Assembly (NCBI RefSeq): GCF_036090055.1
Contig: NZ_CP107970.1
Span: 4,218,501 to 4,282,500 of the forward strand
Origin: Nocardioides sp. NBC_00368
Lineage (GTDB): Bacteria > Actinomycetota > Actinomycetes > Propionibacteriales > Nocardioidaceae
Direction of reading: 5' to 3'
DNA length: 64,000 nucleotides
The first letter of the stretch is position 1; every line of letters begins with the position of its first letter. Shown in pieces: positions 42,806 to 50,833 of the stretch. The notes below the pieces were generated by a model. That model made no database searches and was not told where the DNA came from. It saw only the letters and a program-made list of their open reading frames with translations. The position numbers and the translations under genes were made by a program.

Positions 42806-43924
42806 TCAGGCCGCCCACCGATGGCTCAGCAGACGGCGGCGCTCCTCACTCGAGAGTGCTCGTCGCTCGGCCACCGTCGTGGACGGGGTCCACCACGGTG
42901 GCGGGTCCAGCGTCCAGCGCCTCGGCCCCGCCATTGCTCGCGCCCGCTTCCGCGCAGCCAGGGTGCGGGCCTTGAATCCCGACGGATCGCGCAGATCGGC
43001 GGAGACCATGGTGACGTACTCCAGACCGACACCACGCAGATCTCCCTCCCGCCTGATGTCCTTGGCGCGCTGCTTGCCCTCGAGGTGCAAGGAGCCGTCG
43101 TACTCGCCCACGACACCGGACTCCAGGTCGAGCACGTCAGGCGTGCCGACATGCCGGCCGGCGTGGTCGAAGACCGGGTGATTGCACACGACCTCTCGGA
43201 TGCCGAGCTCCTCCCACACGAGTCGGAGATCGACCTCAGGCGGTGACCACGCGTTCTCGTCGAGGAAGGGGAGCGCATCCCGGACCTTCGCGATTCCGGT
43301 CCAGCCGCGGTGCGCATCCGCCCATGCGGAGATCTCCGCGATGGAGACCAAGTCATGGAGCGCCGCCATGTCATGGGCTCGCACGGCCGCCCGGCGGTCG
43401 TGGGCGTAGCGCATCTCAAAGGTCACCGACCGCACCGGGATCGTCACCCGCACGCCGTCGACCACCTGGCAGTCGGGGAGGAGGAGTCGCTCACCGCATA
43501 CGGTGAGGCCGGGACGTGACGCCAACGAGTGAGCGGTGGCCGCGACCGTCACCGGTCTCGGCCGACCGGACGCATCGCAGCCGTCGAACCACTTGCATCG
43601 CATCCACGCCAACGCCGCCCACCCCGTCACCGCCGCATGCGCAGGGAGCCGCACAGATGCCTCGAGCACGCGCTGCATCGGTGCATCGGCATCGACGTCG
43701 GCCGGCACATAGAACCCGTGGCTGCTCCGCCGCCACCCACGCCCCCGAGCCTGACGCGGCGTCGGCCCGGTCTCCCCGCTCGGGTCGAGGCGCACCGGCC
43801 GCACCAAAGAAGGGCGGGCGGAGGAGTACTCCGGCGGTCGGAAGTGAGGAGGTCGGGCAGCCACGCCAACAGCATCGATCAGCCGCCATCCAGCGATCCA
43901 CAAAAATCCCCCACCTGTGCACAA
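42806..43924 (-). CDS. DUF559-like PD-(D/E)XK nuclease-domain protein between two palindromes
   Basis: The product is up to 372 residues; TTG 43924, TTG 43903 or GTG 43864 could be the start. An N-terminal wing-like segment RRSSHGFYVPADVDADAPMQ resembles the AbiEi-type antitoxin N-domain. The C-terminal half has the DUF559/Vsr-like nuclease pattern: SPPEVDLRLVWEELGI, then VGTPDVLDLESGVVGEYDGS with the acidic pair, then basic RAKDIRREGDLRGVGLEYV. Proteins of this layout are frequent and often multi-copy in Nocardioides-type genomes, mostly unannotated. It is bracketed by copies A and B of a 61-bp palindrome and interrupts the aromatic cluster, so it may be part of a mobile unit. Confidence 0.75.
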   Translation of the reverse strand: MCTGGGFLWIAGWRLIDAVGVAARPPHFRPPEYSSARPSLVRPVRLDPSGETGPTPRQARGRGWRRSSHGFYVPADVDADAPMQRVLEASVRLPAHAAVTGWAALAWMRCKWFDGCDASGRPRPVTVAATAHSLASRPGLTVCGERLLLPDCQVVDGVRVTIPVRSVTFEMRYAHDRRAAVRAHDMAALHDLVSIAEISAWADAHRGWTGIAKVRDALPFLDENAWSPPEVDLRLVWEELGIREVVCNHPVFDHAGRHVGTPDVLDLESGVVGEYDGSLHLEGKQRAKDIRREGDLRGVGLEYVTMVSADLRDPSGFKARTLAARKRARAMAGPRRWTLDPPPWWTPSTTVAERRALSSEERRRLLSHRWAA

Positions 43925-43952
43925 CCCTGTGGATAACTCTCGAGAGCGGTGG

Positions 43953-44013
43953 ATAGTCGGGGATCAAACAGTCGGTTACTCGCCAGTAGAGCGACCGGTT
44001 GATCCCCGACTAT
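43953..44013. repeat. 61-bp palindromic repeat, copy B
   Basis: This is the same element as 42741-42801. Extending by one base gives 25-base arms (43952-43976 and 43990-44014) with 22 matching positions and a 13-base centre. The livM stop codon (43976-43978) lies inside it, and the last dozen codons of livM are read from its right arm and flank. This suggests it was inserted into or next to the livM end. Confidence 0.9.
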
Positions 44014-45025
44014 CGGTCAGGACCGTGTGACCGACGGGGAAGACCTCGTAGCGACCCCGCGTCGCCAGACCCCACAACCCGCGCGGCGCCAGCAGCACCA
44101 CGGCGATGGCGACGGCTCCGAGCGCGATGAGGTACCAGGTGCCGTAGGAGTCCAGCAGCTGCTGGAGCGCGAAGAAGATCACCGCGCCCAGGATCGGGCC
44201 CTCGATCGTCCCCAGTCCGCCGATCACGACGATGAAGATCATGAACGCGGTGTACTGCACCGAGAACATCGAGTCCGGCGAGACCCGCAGGCCGTTGACC
44301 GCGATCAGCGCGCCGGCCAGGCCGGCACCTCCCGAAGCGGCGACGTAGACCAGGCGCTGCGAGCGCCGCACCGCGACGCCGAGCGAGGCCGCGGCCACTG
44401 AGTCGTCGCGGATCGCGGTCAGGCCGAGCCCGACGCGCGAGCGCATCAGGGCGTACGTCGCGAGCACGACGAGCACGGCCAGTACGAGCGCCAGGTAGTA
44501 GACGGTCGCGATCCGGGTCACCCGGTCGACGCCCTGGAAGGCGGTCAGCGAGAGGCCGGAGCCACCACCGAAGCCCGGCAGCTCCTGGGTGACCAGCTTG
44601 AAGACCTCGGCCATCACCCAGGTGCCGATCGCGAAGTAGCCTCCGACCAGCCGGAACAGCAGGAACGAGGTCGGGACGGCCAGGGCGGCGCAGACCACTC
44701 CGGCCGCCACGACGGCGACCGGGATCGGCAGGCCGACCACGTCGGCGAGCTTGATCACGCCGTAGCCGCCCGCGCCGATGAACGCCTGCTGCCCGATCGA
44801 GACCAGCCCGCCGTAGCCGGCCATCAGGTTCCAGGTCGTGCCGAGGATGATGAGGGCGAAGAGCGCGACCAGGTTGGTCACGTCGCCCGGGCTGAAGACG
44901 AACCAGGGCGCAGCGGCCAGGAACACCACGACCGCCGCCAGGAAACCGCCGCCGGCCAGCGACGGCCAGCCGCCGCGTACGACCTTCAGGGTTGTCGTCG
45001 GGCTCAGGGTTGTCGTAGGGCTCAT
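43976..45025 (-). CDS. livM: Liv-type ABC transporter permease LivM
   Basis: The 349-residue product starts at the ATG at 45025. It has eight to nine membrane helices and the BPD_transp_2 signature (ALFALIILGTTWNLMAGYGG, SIGQQAFIGAGGYGV, RSRVGLGLTAIRDDSVAAASLG). It is the second permease of a branched-chain amino acid-type importer. Its start overlaps the livH stop. The tail after RYEVFPVGH is encoded in and beside palindrome copy B, so the C-terminal end is probably not ancestral. Confidence 0.95.
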   Translation of the reverse strand: MSPTTTLSPTTTLKVVRGGWPSLAGGGFLAAVVVFLAAAPWFVFSPGDVTNLVALFALIILGTTWNLMAGYGGLVSIGQQAFIGAGGYGVIKLADVVGLPIPVAVVAAGVVCAALAVPTSFLLFRLVGGYFAIGTWVMAEVFKLVTQELPGFGGGSGLSLTAFQGVDRVTRIATVYYLALVLAVLVVLATYALMRSRVGLGLTAIRDDSVAAASLGVAVRRSQRLVYVAASGGAGLAGALIAVNGLRVSPDSMFSVQYTAFMIFIVVIGGLGTIEGPILGAVIFFALQQLLDSYGTWYLIALGAVAIAVVLLAPRGLWGLATRGRYEVFPVGHTVLTDSRGSTGRSTGE

Positions 45026-45888
45026 GCGACGACCGCCTTCGGGAGCAGGCCCTGGGGCCGGAACAGGAGCACGACCAGGAAGACCAGGTGACCCGCGAGG
45101 ACGCCGTAGGCCGGGTCGATCTGGGCGCCGACGGTCTGCGCGACGCCGAGCACGAGGCCGCCGAGGAGGGTGCCCCACAGCGAGCCGAGCCCGCCGATGA
45201 TGACCGCCTCGAAGGCGAAGATGAGGACCAGATCCCCGTACGTCGGGCTGAACTGTGTCGACATGCCGAGGAACACGCCGGCCAGTGCGACGGTGCCGAT
45301 CGCGATCGCGGTGGCCAGGGCGTACATGTGTCTCTCGTCGATCCCCATGAGCGTCGCCGCCTCGGGGTCGTCCTTGGTCGCGCGCATGGCGCGGCCGATG
45401 CGGGTGTGGGAGAGGTAGAGCTGCAGACCGACGATGACGCCGACCGCCACCACGAGGGTGAGCAGCGAGAAGACGCCGAGCCTGAGCTGCCCGAGCTCGA
45501 CCGACGCCGTCGACAACGTGTCGATCGAGATCTTGCGGGAGTCGGCGGTGAAGATCTCCTGGAGCAGGTTGGCGCCGATCACGGCCAGGCCGAACGAGAC
45601 CAGCAGCGGCGACAGCTCGCCGTGGCGCAGGGCCGCGTTGAACAAGCCGCGCTGGATCGCGTAGCCGACCGCGGCGAGGACCGGGATCACGATGACGATC
45701 GTGAGGAACGAGGGCATTCCGGTCTGCTGGACGAGCCAGAGCGCGAGGTAGGCCGAGGCCACCGCGAGGACGCCGTGGGCGAGATTGACGATCCGCATCA
45801 CGCCGAAGATGAGGCTCAGACCGCAGGCGAGCAGCGCGTACTGCCCGCCGAGCAGGAGTCCCTGGAGGACCGCGTTGATCCAATCCAT
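45022..45888 (-). CDS. livH: Liv-type ABC transporter permease LivH
   Basis: The 288-residue product starts at the ATG at 45888, which overlaps the livF stop. It has eight hydrophobic segments and begins MDWINAVLQGLLLGGQYALL, with VMRIVNLAHGVLAVASAYLAL and TRIGRAMRATKDDPEAATLMG, all LivH hallmarks. It forms the membrane channel with LivM. Confidence 0.96.
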   Translation of the reverse strand: MDWINAVLQGLLLGGQYALLACGLSLIFGVMRIVNLAHGVLAVASAYLALWLVQQTGMPSFLTIVIVIPVLAAVGYAIQRGLFNAALRHGELSPLLVSFGLAVIGANLLQEIFTADSRKISIDTLSTASVELGQLRLGVFSLLTLVVAVGVIVGLQLYLSHTRIGRAMRATKDDPEAATLMGIDERHMYALATAIAIGTVALAGVFLGMSTQFSPTYGDLVLIFAFEAVIIGGLGSLWGTLLGGLVLGVAQTVGAQIDPAYGVLAGHLVFLVVLLFRPQGLLPKAVVA

Positions 45889-46613
45889 CAGCCGACCTCT
45901 CTCCCGTCCGCGGCGTCGACCCCGAAGTACGCCGCCTGGACCTGCTCGCGGGTCACGTCTGCCGCGGCGCCTTCCAGGACCGTGCGGCCCTCGAGCAGAC
46001 ACTGCACCCGGTCGGCGACCGCGAGGGCCTGAGTGAGGTCCTGCTCGACCACGAGCACGGTCGTCCCCTTCTCGGCGATCGCGGGGAGCGCCTTGTAGAT
46101 GTCGGCGATCACGACCGGCGCCAGACCGAGCGAAACTTCGTCGAGCAGGAGCAGCTTCGGGTTGGACATCAGCGCCCGGCCGATCGCGGTGGCCTGCTGC
46201 TCGCCGCCGGACAGGTGCGCTCCGCGGCGTCCCCGCTTCTCGGCGAGGAGCGGGAAGGCGTCGTAGACGGTGGCGAGGTTCCAGGGGCCGGGGCGGCGGC
46301 CGTGCGCGCCGACCTTGAGGTTCTCCTCGACGGTGAGCGAGCCGAAGATCCTCCGGCCCTCCGGGGTGAGCGCGATCCCCTCCCGGACGCGCCGGTGAGC
46401 CGGGGTGTGAGAGACGTTGTGACCGTCGAACCGGATCTGGCCCGCGCTCGGGCGGAGCAGGCCGGCGATGGTCTTCAGCAGCGTGGACTTGCCGGCGCCG
46501 TTGGCGCCGATCACGGCCAGGGTCTCGCCCTCGGCGACGGTGAGGGTGATGCCGTGCAGGGCACGGAAGTCGCCGTAGCTCACGTCGATCGTGTCGACTT
46601 CGAGCAGGGTCAT
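45888..46613 (-). CDS. livF: Liv-type ABC transporter ATPase LivF
   Basis: The 241-residue ATP-binding subunit has Walker A GANGAGKSTLLK, signature LSGGEQQATAIGRAL and Walker B LLLLDEVSLGLAP (with Val where Pro is common). LivF-type features EGRRIFGSLTVEENLKVG are present. The stop overlaps the livH start. Two 97-bp palindromic repeats lie between it and livG, so the operon is physically interrupted by 220 bp. Confidence 0.96.
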   Translation of the reverse strand: MTLLEVDTIDVSYGDFRALHGITLTVAEGETLAVIGANGAGKSTLLKTIAGLLRPSAGQIRFDGHNVSHTPAHRRVREGIALTPEGRRIFGSLTVEENLKVGAHGRRPGPWNLATVYDAFPLLAEKRGRRGAHLSGGEQQATAIGRALMSNPKLLLLDEVSLGLAPVVIADIYKALPAIAEKGTTVLVVEQDLTQALAVADRVQCLLEGRTVLEGAAADVTREQVQAAYFGVDAADGREVG

Positions 46614-46625
46614 CGGTCTCCCTCG

Positions 46626-46722
46626 AATGCTGACCGAGGTAACTCGGTGAATGGGTACTTGCTTCGTGGAACTCCGCGCGGGGAGTGAGCGTCGACCGAG
46701 TTACCTCGGTGAGCATTCCGCG
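46626..46722. repeat. 97-bp extended palindrome, copy 1
   Basis: The ends are 23-base inverted arms with one mismatch (46626-46648 and 46696-46718), each containing ACCGAGGTAACTCGGT-type sequence. A central cttcgtggaactcc core follows. A second copy of identical length follows after 11 bases. Confidence 0.88.
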
Positions 46723-46733
46723 AGTCGTCCTGG

Positions 46734-46830
46734 GATGCTGACCGAGGTACGTCGCTGAGCTCGCACTTCCCTCGTGGAACTCCACGAAGGAAGCGACCGC
46801 CGACCGAGTTACCTCGGTGAGCATTCCGCG
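46734..46830. repeat. 97-bp extended palindrome, copy 2
   Basis: This is the same element as 46626-46722. The right end is identical over about 30 bases. The centre forms a second hairpin (TTCCCTCGTGG with CCACGAAGGAA). It ends four bases before the livG stop. Possible functions are differential expression within the operon or a repeated mobile element. Confidence 0.88.
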
Positions 46831-46833
46831 GGC

Positions 46834-47613
46834 TCACGCGCCCTCCAGATCAGGCGAGCCGAGGTAGACGGCGGCGACGGCGTCGCTCGCCATCACCTCG
46901 CGGGGGTCGCCGGTGGCGACGACGTCGCCCTGGGCCAGGCACATCAACCGGTCGACGACCTGCAGCAACGCGTGCACGATGTGCTCGATCCAGACGACGC
47001 CGGTGCCGCCGTCGCGGATCGCCGAGATGGTCTCGATCAGGGCGGGCAGCTCGTGCTCGGTGAGGCCGCCGGCGATCTCGTCGAGCAGCAGCAGCCGCGG
47101 GCGGGTGGCCAGCGCGCGGGCGAGCTCGAGCCGTTTGCGGTCGAGCAGCCGCAGCGAGCCGGCAGGGGTGTTGGCCAGACGGGCCAGGTCGGCGGTCTCC
47201 AGCGCCTGCCAGGCCAGGTCGTTGGCCTCGCGGCGGTGCGTGCCCGCACCGAAGGTGGACCCGACCAGCACGTTCTCGAAGACGGTGAGCCCCTCGAAGG
47301 GGCGGGGGACCTGGAACGTACGTCCGATCCCGAGGGCCGTACGCCGGGCGGCCGGCGTCCGGGTGACGTCGGTGCCGTCGAAGCGGATGGTGCCGGCGTC
47401 GACCGGGAGGGTGCCGGTCACCAGGTTGAGCAGCGTGGACTTGCCGGCGCCGTTGGGACCGACGATCCCGAGCGCCTCGCCCGCGGCGACGTGGAAGGAG
47501 ACGGAGCGGGCGGTGACGACCTGGCCGAACGCCTTGGCCAGGCCTTCGGCCTCCAGCAGCGCGCCGCCGGGCACGCTGCTGAAGGCCTCGACCGACAGTG
47601 GGGCAGAGGTCAC
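46834..47613 (-). CDS. livG: Liv-type ABC transporter ATPase LivG
   Basis: The 259-residue product starts at the GTG at 47613 that overlaps the livK stop (GTGA). It has Walker A GPNGAGKSTLLNLVTG, Q-loop GIGRTFQVPRPFEGLTVFEN, Walker B LLLLDEIAGGLTEHE and the switch histidine in IEHIV. The signature is degenerate (LLDRKRLELARAL). It is shorter than typical LivG (about 255), which is normal. Confidence 0.95.
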   Translation of the reverse strand: MTSAPLSVEAFSSVPGGALLEAEGLAKAFGQVVTARSVSFHVAAGEALGIVGPNGAGKSTLLNLVTGTLPVDAGTIRFDGTDVTRTPAARRTALGIGRTFQVPRPFEGLTVFENVLVGSTFGAGTHRREANDLAWQALETADLARLANTPAGSLRLLDRKRLELARALATRPRLLLLDEIAGGLTEHELPALIETISAIRDGGTGVVWIEHIVHALLQVVDRLMCLAQGDVVATGDPREVMASDAVAAVYLGSPDLEGA

Positions 47614-48902
47614 TTGAGGGCCTCGGGCTCGCCCCCGAGAGGTACGTCGGGAGCCAGCGAGTTCTGCACGACGACCAGCTCGAACGGGTGCTCCCCGCCC
47701 TCGACCTGGCGCCACTGGCCACCCGCGAGCGAGGTCTTGGCGACATACGGCGGGACGTTCTCGTCCTTGCCCCAGGCGACGTCACCGACGACCGTCGAGA
47801 CCTCGAGGCCGGACAGCGCCTCGGTGATCGCGTCGGCGTCGGTCGAGCCGGCCTCGGTCACCGCCGCGGTCGCGACCTCGAAGAGCGCGTGCGCGAAGCC
47901 CAGCGGCTGGGTCCACTGCTTGCCGGTCTTCTCCTCGTACGCGTCCGCCAGCTCCTGCGCCGACTGGCCGGTCAGCGAGGACTTGTAGGGCGCGGTCGGG
48001 GTCCACCAGACCTCGGTGGAGAGGTTGTGGGCGATCGGGCCCAGCGCCTCGACGCTGCTCGGGAAGAGAAGCGCCTTGCCGATGGTGGCGACCTTCGGGT
48101 TGTAGCCCTGCTGCTTCGCCTGCTGCCAGAACGTGGTGAAGTCCGGCGGGATCGGGACACCGACGAGCACGTCGTGACCCTTGTAGGCGCTGATCTGGGC
48201 GGAGAAGTCCTTGGTGCCGTTGGGGTAGTTGCCCGGGTTGTCGATCTTCACGCCGGACGCCTCGGTGAGCGCCGGGAAGTTGGCGCCCCAGGCCTCGCCG
48301 TCGGGGTCCTTCGGGAACAGGCCGCCGGCCTTCTTGTTGTTGGGGACCTTGCCCCAGATGTCGGCGTAGACCGTCGCGACGTCCTCGAGGCCCCAGAAGA
48401 AGTGGTAGCTGTACTTCAGCTCGGCCGGCTTGTCGCCGCTGCGGATCGCGAACGGCTGCCACGGGGCGACCGTCGTGATGCACGGGATCGAGTTGGCCTC
48501 GCACTGATCCGAGACCGGGTTGACGATGTCGGGCGTCGAGGAGGCGACGATGATGTCGGCGCCGTCCTTGTTGATCAGGTCGCCGGCCACCGCCCCGGCC
48601 TTCGTCGTGTCGCTCTGCGCGTCGCGCACCACGATCTCGACGTCGAGCTCCTTGTCGCCGACCTTGACCGGGTGGTCCTTGAAGTAGGCCTCCATCTCGT
48701 CGACGACGAAGCTGTTCGCCTCGCCGAACGGCGCCGAGGAGCCCGTCTCGGTCGAGACGAACCCGATGGTGAGCGTGTCCTCGCCGCCACCGCCTTCGTC
48801 GTCGATGCCGCCCGACCCGCAGGCCGTCAAGGTCAGCGCCATCGCTGCGACACCGGCGGCGGCCAAGCTCAGGCCGCGTCCGGTGGTGAGTCCGTTGCGC
48901 AC
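47610..48902 (-). CDS. livK: Liv-type ABC substrate-binding lipoprotein
   Basis: The 430-residue product starts at the GTG at 48902, with GGAG six bases upstream. A signal peptide ends in the lipobox LTAC (MALTLTACGSGG), so it is a lipid-anchored binding protein. The Periplasmic_binding_6 fold follows (TIGFVSTETGSSAPFGEANS, and IIVASSTPDIVNPVSDQCEA). It should capture the substrate for LivHMFG. In aromatic catabolic clusters such proteins usually bind aromatic acids instead of amino acids, so an aromatic substrate is inferred. Confidence 0.95.
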   Translation of the reverse strand: MRNGLTTGRGLSLAAAGVAAMALTLTACGSGGIDDEGGGGEDTLTIGFVSTETGSSAPFGEANSFVVDEMEAYFKDHPVKVGDKELDVEIVVRDAQSDTTKAGAVAGDLINKDGADIIVASSTPDIVNPVSDQCEANSIPCITTVAPWQPFAIRSGDKPAELKYSYHFFWGLEDVATVYADIWGKVPNNKKAGGLFPKDPDGEAWGANFPALTEASGVKIDNPGNYPNGTKDFSAQISAYKGHDVLVGVPIPPDFTTFWQQAKQQGYNPKVATIGKALLFPSSVEALGPIAHNLSTEVWWTPTAPYKSSLTGQSAQELADAYEEKTGKQWTQPLGFAHALFEVATAAVTEAGSTDADAITEALSGLEVSTVVGDVAWGKDENVPPYVAKTSLAGGQWRQVEGGEHPFELVVVQNSLAPDVPLGGEPEALK

Positions 48903-48977
48903 GTACGTCTCCTTAGAGAGTGTGGGGTGTTCGAGAGTGTCGTCCGTCACGGTCCCTACGGGTGGGAAGCAGGGTCC

Positions 48978-48989
48978 GGTTGGCGGAAA
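48978..48989. promoter_or_regulatory. 12-bp word shared upstream of liv operon and aromatic hydroxylase
   Basis: GGTTGGCGGAAA lies 75 bp upstream of the livK start; the other copy is at 41833-41844. It is followed by an AT-richer stretch and is a candidate binding site for the adjacent AraC-type protein. Confidence 0.45.
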
Positions 48990-49036
48990 ATCGCATGGAA
49001 GACCTATCGGATCTTTGGTGGACTTGTCACCCTTTC

Positions 49037-49074
49037 GCGCCGAGAAGTGACTTCTGGGCGCCGAGAAGTGACTT
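49037..49074. repeat. 17-bp direct repeat with 21-bp period
   Basis: GCGCCGAGAAGTGACTT occurs at 49037-49053 and 49058-49074. It leads straight into the hairpin at 49073-49108. The function is unknown; it may be a repeat element or a binding site. Confidence 0.7.
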
Positions 49075-49108
49075 GTGGCGTACGAAACTCGACTTTCGTA
49101 CGCCACAA
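49073..49108. terminator. 15-bp perfect hairpin between araC-type gene and livK
   Basis: TTGTGGCGTACGAAA pairs perfectly with its complement across a 6-base loop (ctcgac). It lies downstream of the AraC stop and upstream of the liv promoter region. A terminator is the simplest reading, but it is embedded in repeated sequence. Confidence 0.6.
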
Positions 49109-49147
49109 CTGACGACTCGGCCGCCACAAGTGCGGACTCGGCTGAGG

Positions 49148-50107
49148 TCAGGCGCGGGCGGCGCGGCGTACGTCTCCGGCGGCGACGCCGAAACGCTTGC
49201 GGAAGGCCTGCGAGAAGTGCGAGGCCGAGGTGAAGCCGCACTTCTCGGCGACGTCGACGGTGCGGATACTGGGGTCCGAGCCGGTGGCGAGCATCGCGTA
49301 GGCGAGCTCGAGGCGGCGGCCGAGGATGTGGCGGGGGACGCTCGTGCCGGCGTCGGCGAAGAGCCGGGACAGGTGACGCTCGGAGATGCCGGCGCCCGCG
49401 GCGATCGCCGTGGCGGACAGGGTGGGGTCGGCGAGATGGTCCTCGATGAACGCCTTCGCCGCGGCCCGGTGGGCGGTGGCCAGGGACACCTTTCCGCCGG
49501 TGGCGATCACCGAGATCAGGTCGAGTACGGCGCCCTCGTCGGCGGGCACCGGGTCGCGGGGCCGAAGCGCGCGGCCGACCATCTGCACCAGCGCTCGGCC
49601 GTGCGGGTCCTGGCCGCGACCGGCGTCGAGGACGAGGGGCGAGGGCATCGATGCGATCCCGGTGCGGGCGGCGAAGGCGTCCACCGGCACCTTGACCGCG
49701 AGCTCCTCGAGCCCGTGCCCGAAGCCGCGCAGGAAGGGCGCGTCGACGTCGCACACGATCAGCTGTCCGGGGCGGATGACCTGGCGACGGCCGGCGTACT
49801 CGAGGATCGCCTCGCCTCGGAGGCTGGCGTAGACGGCGATCGACCGGGCCGGGATGTCCTTCACGAGGCTGGCCGGTCGCTCGACGACGTGGCGCGTGGC
49901 GCGCACTCGCGCCAGATGGACCTCGTCGAGCTGCAGGTTGACCTCCTGAGCGTCGAACCCGTGTCCGTCGATGGGCCGGCAGGAGAGCGCGACCAGCGCG
50001 CAGGCGTTGTGGCGTTCCCAGGCCTCGACCTGCGCATCCGCGCTCAGCCGGCTGGTCTCGAAGACCTCAGGGCGACGAACCCGTGCGACGAGGGGAGATT
50101 GCGGCAC
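49148..50107 (-). CDS. AraC-family regulator
   Basis: The 319-residue product has an N-terminal AraC_binding_2-type sensor region (about 15-190) and two C-terminal helix-turn-helices: LSATAIAAGAGISERHLSRLF and VDVAEKCGFTSASHFSQAFRKRFG. AraC/XylS members of this type usually activate aromatic catabolic genes on substrate binding. It is encoded upstream of the liv operon on the same strand, and the shared 12-bp words (41833, 48978) are its candidate sites. Confidence 0.93.
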   Translation of the reverse strand: MPQSPLVARVRRPEVFETSRLSADAQVEAWERHNACALVALSCRPIDGHGFDAQEVNLQLDEVHLARVRATRHVVERPASLVKDIPARSIAVYASLRGEAILEYAGRRQVIRPGQLIVCDVDAPFLRGFGHGLEELAVKVPVDAFAARTGIASMPSPLVLDAGRGQDPHGRALVQMVGRALRPRDPVPADEGAVLDLISVIATGGKVSLATAHRAAAKAFIEDHLADPTLSATAIAAGAGISERHLSRLFADAGTSVPRHILGRRLELAYAMLATGSDPSIRTVDVAEKCGFTSASHFSQAFRKRFGVAAGDVRRAARA

Positions 50108-50147
50108 GAAACGACTCTACGGCGTGCCCGTGCCCGGAGGCGATGAC

Positions 50148-50166
50148 TTAGGGAAGACTTACCTTT
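50148..50166. promoter_or_regulatory. DtxR/IdeR-like box before dps
   Basis: TTAGGGAAGACTTACCTTT matches the iron-box consensus at 12 of 19 positions by my count, including the TTAGG and ACCT halves. It is about 30 bp before the first possible start of dps and 41 bp after the divergent AraC start. Iron control of a ferritin-like protein is biologically sensible. Confidence 0.4.
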
Positions 50167-50245
50167 CTGGAATCGTTCAAGAAAAGGTGGCACAGTGGGT
50201 GTCACCACGAAAGTCCGACACTTCAATCTGGGGGACCCACCGAAC

Positions 50246-50776
50246 ATGGCCACGAAGACCGACACGAGCAGCGCCACGCACACCTCGCACCCCGCGTTCA
50301 TCCCGAGCCCGGCGTTCGCGACCCAGATGCAGCGTCTGCTCGTCGATCTGACCGAGCTCAGCCTGCAGGGCAAGCAGCTGCACTGGAACGTCGTGGGCAA
50401 GAACTTCCGCGACATGCACCTCGTCCTCGACGAGGTCGTCGACGCCGCGCGTGACTTCACTGACGAGGTCGCCGAGCGCATGCGTGCGCTCTACATCCTC
50501 CCCGACGGCCGCACCGGCACCGTCGCCGAGGACACCACCCTCGCGCCGCTCCCGGCGACCGAGGTCGACACCGCGACCGCCGCCGACCTGGCCGCCGCCG
50601 CGCTCTACGCCACGTCGAAGACCGCTCGCGAGATCCACGACGACATCGACGCAGAGGACCCGACGACCGCCGACCTGCTCCACGCGATCATCACCCGGGT
50701 CGAGCAGCTGGCCTGGTTCATCGACTCCGAGAACCGCGTCGCCAACCAGTCCCAGCCCGCTCAGCTGACGGTCTGA
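50246..50776 (+). CDS. dps: Dps-family ferritin-like protein
   Basis: The product is 176 residues from the ATG at 50246, or 193 from a GTG at 50195 that has a better Shine-Dalgarno (AGGTGG). It is a four-helix-bundle mini-ferritin that binds DNA and oxidises and stores iron. The ferroxidase ligands are in LQGKQLHWNVVGKNFRDMH (His) and LVLDEVVDAARDFTDEVAER (Asp, Glu). The N-terminal tail is rich in Thr, Ser and His. A strong terminator follows. Confidence 0.93.
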   Translation: MATKTDTSSATHTSHPAFIPSPAFATQMQRLLVDLTELSLQGKQLHWNVVGKNFRDMHLVLDEVVDAARDFTDEVAERMRALYILPDGRTGTVAEDTTLAPLPATEVDTATAADLAAAALYATSKTAREIHDDIDAEDPTTADLLHAIITRVEQLAWFIDSENRVANQSQPAQLTV

Positions 50777-50787
50777 TCTTTCCCTGA

Positions 50788-50822
50788 GGACGGCGTCCCG
50801 CGACTTCCGCGGGGCGCCGTCC
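50788..50822 (+). terminator. terminator after dps
   Basis: A 15-base stem with one mismatch (GGACGGCGTCCCGCG with its partner) and a 5-base loop lie 12 bp after the stop, followed by TTCG. Confidence 0.8.
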
Positions 50823-50833
50823 TTCGCTGTCCA

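Noticed and set aside
43916..43936. Two DnaA-box-like words (TGTGCACAA and TGTGGATAA)
   Set aside because: Only two boxes occur, with no dnaA, dnaN or AT-rich unwinding region, so an origin is not supported. Such words are common near nuclease genes of this type.
46626..46830. The repeated palindromes considered as a CRISPR array
   Set aside because: There are only two copies, the spacing is not spacer-like, the units are palindromic over 97 bp, and no cas gene is near.
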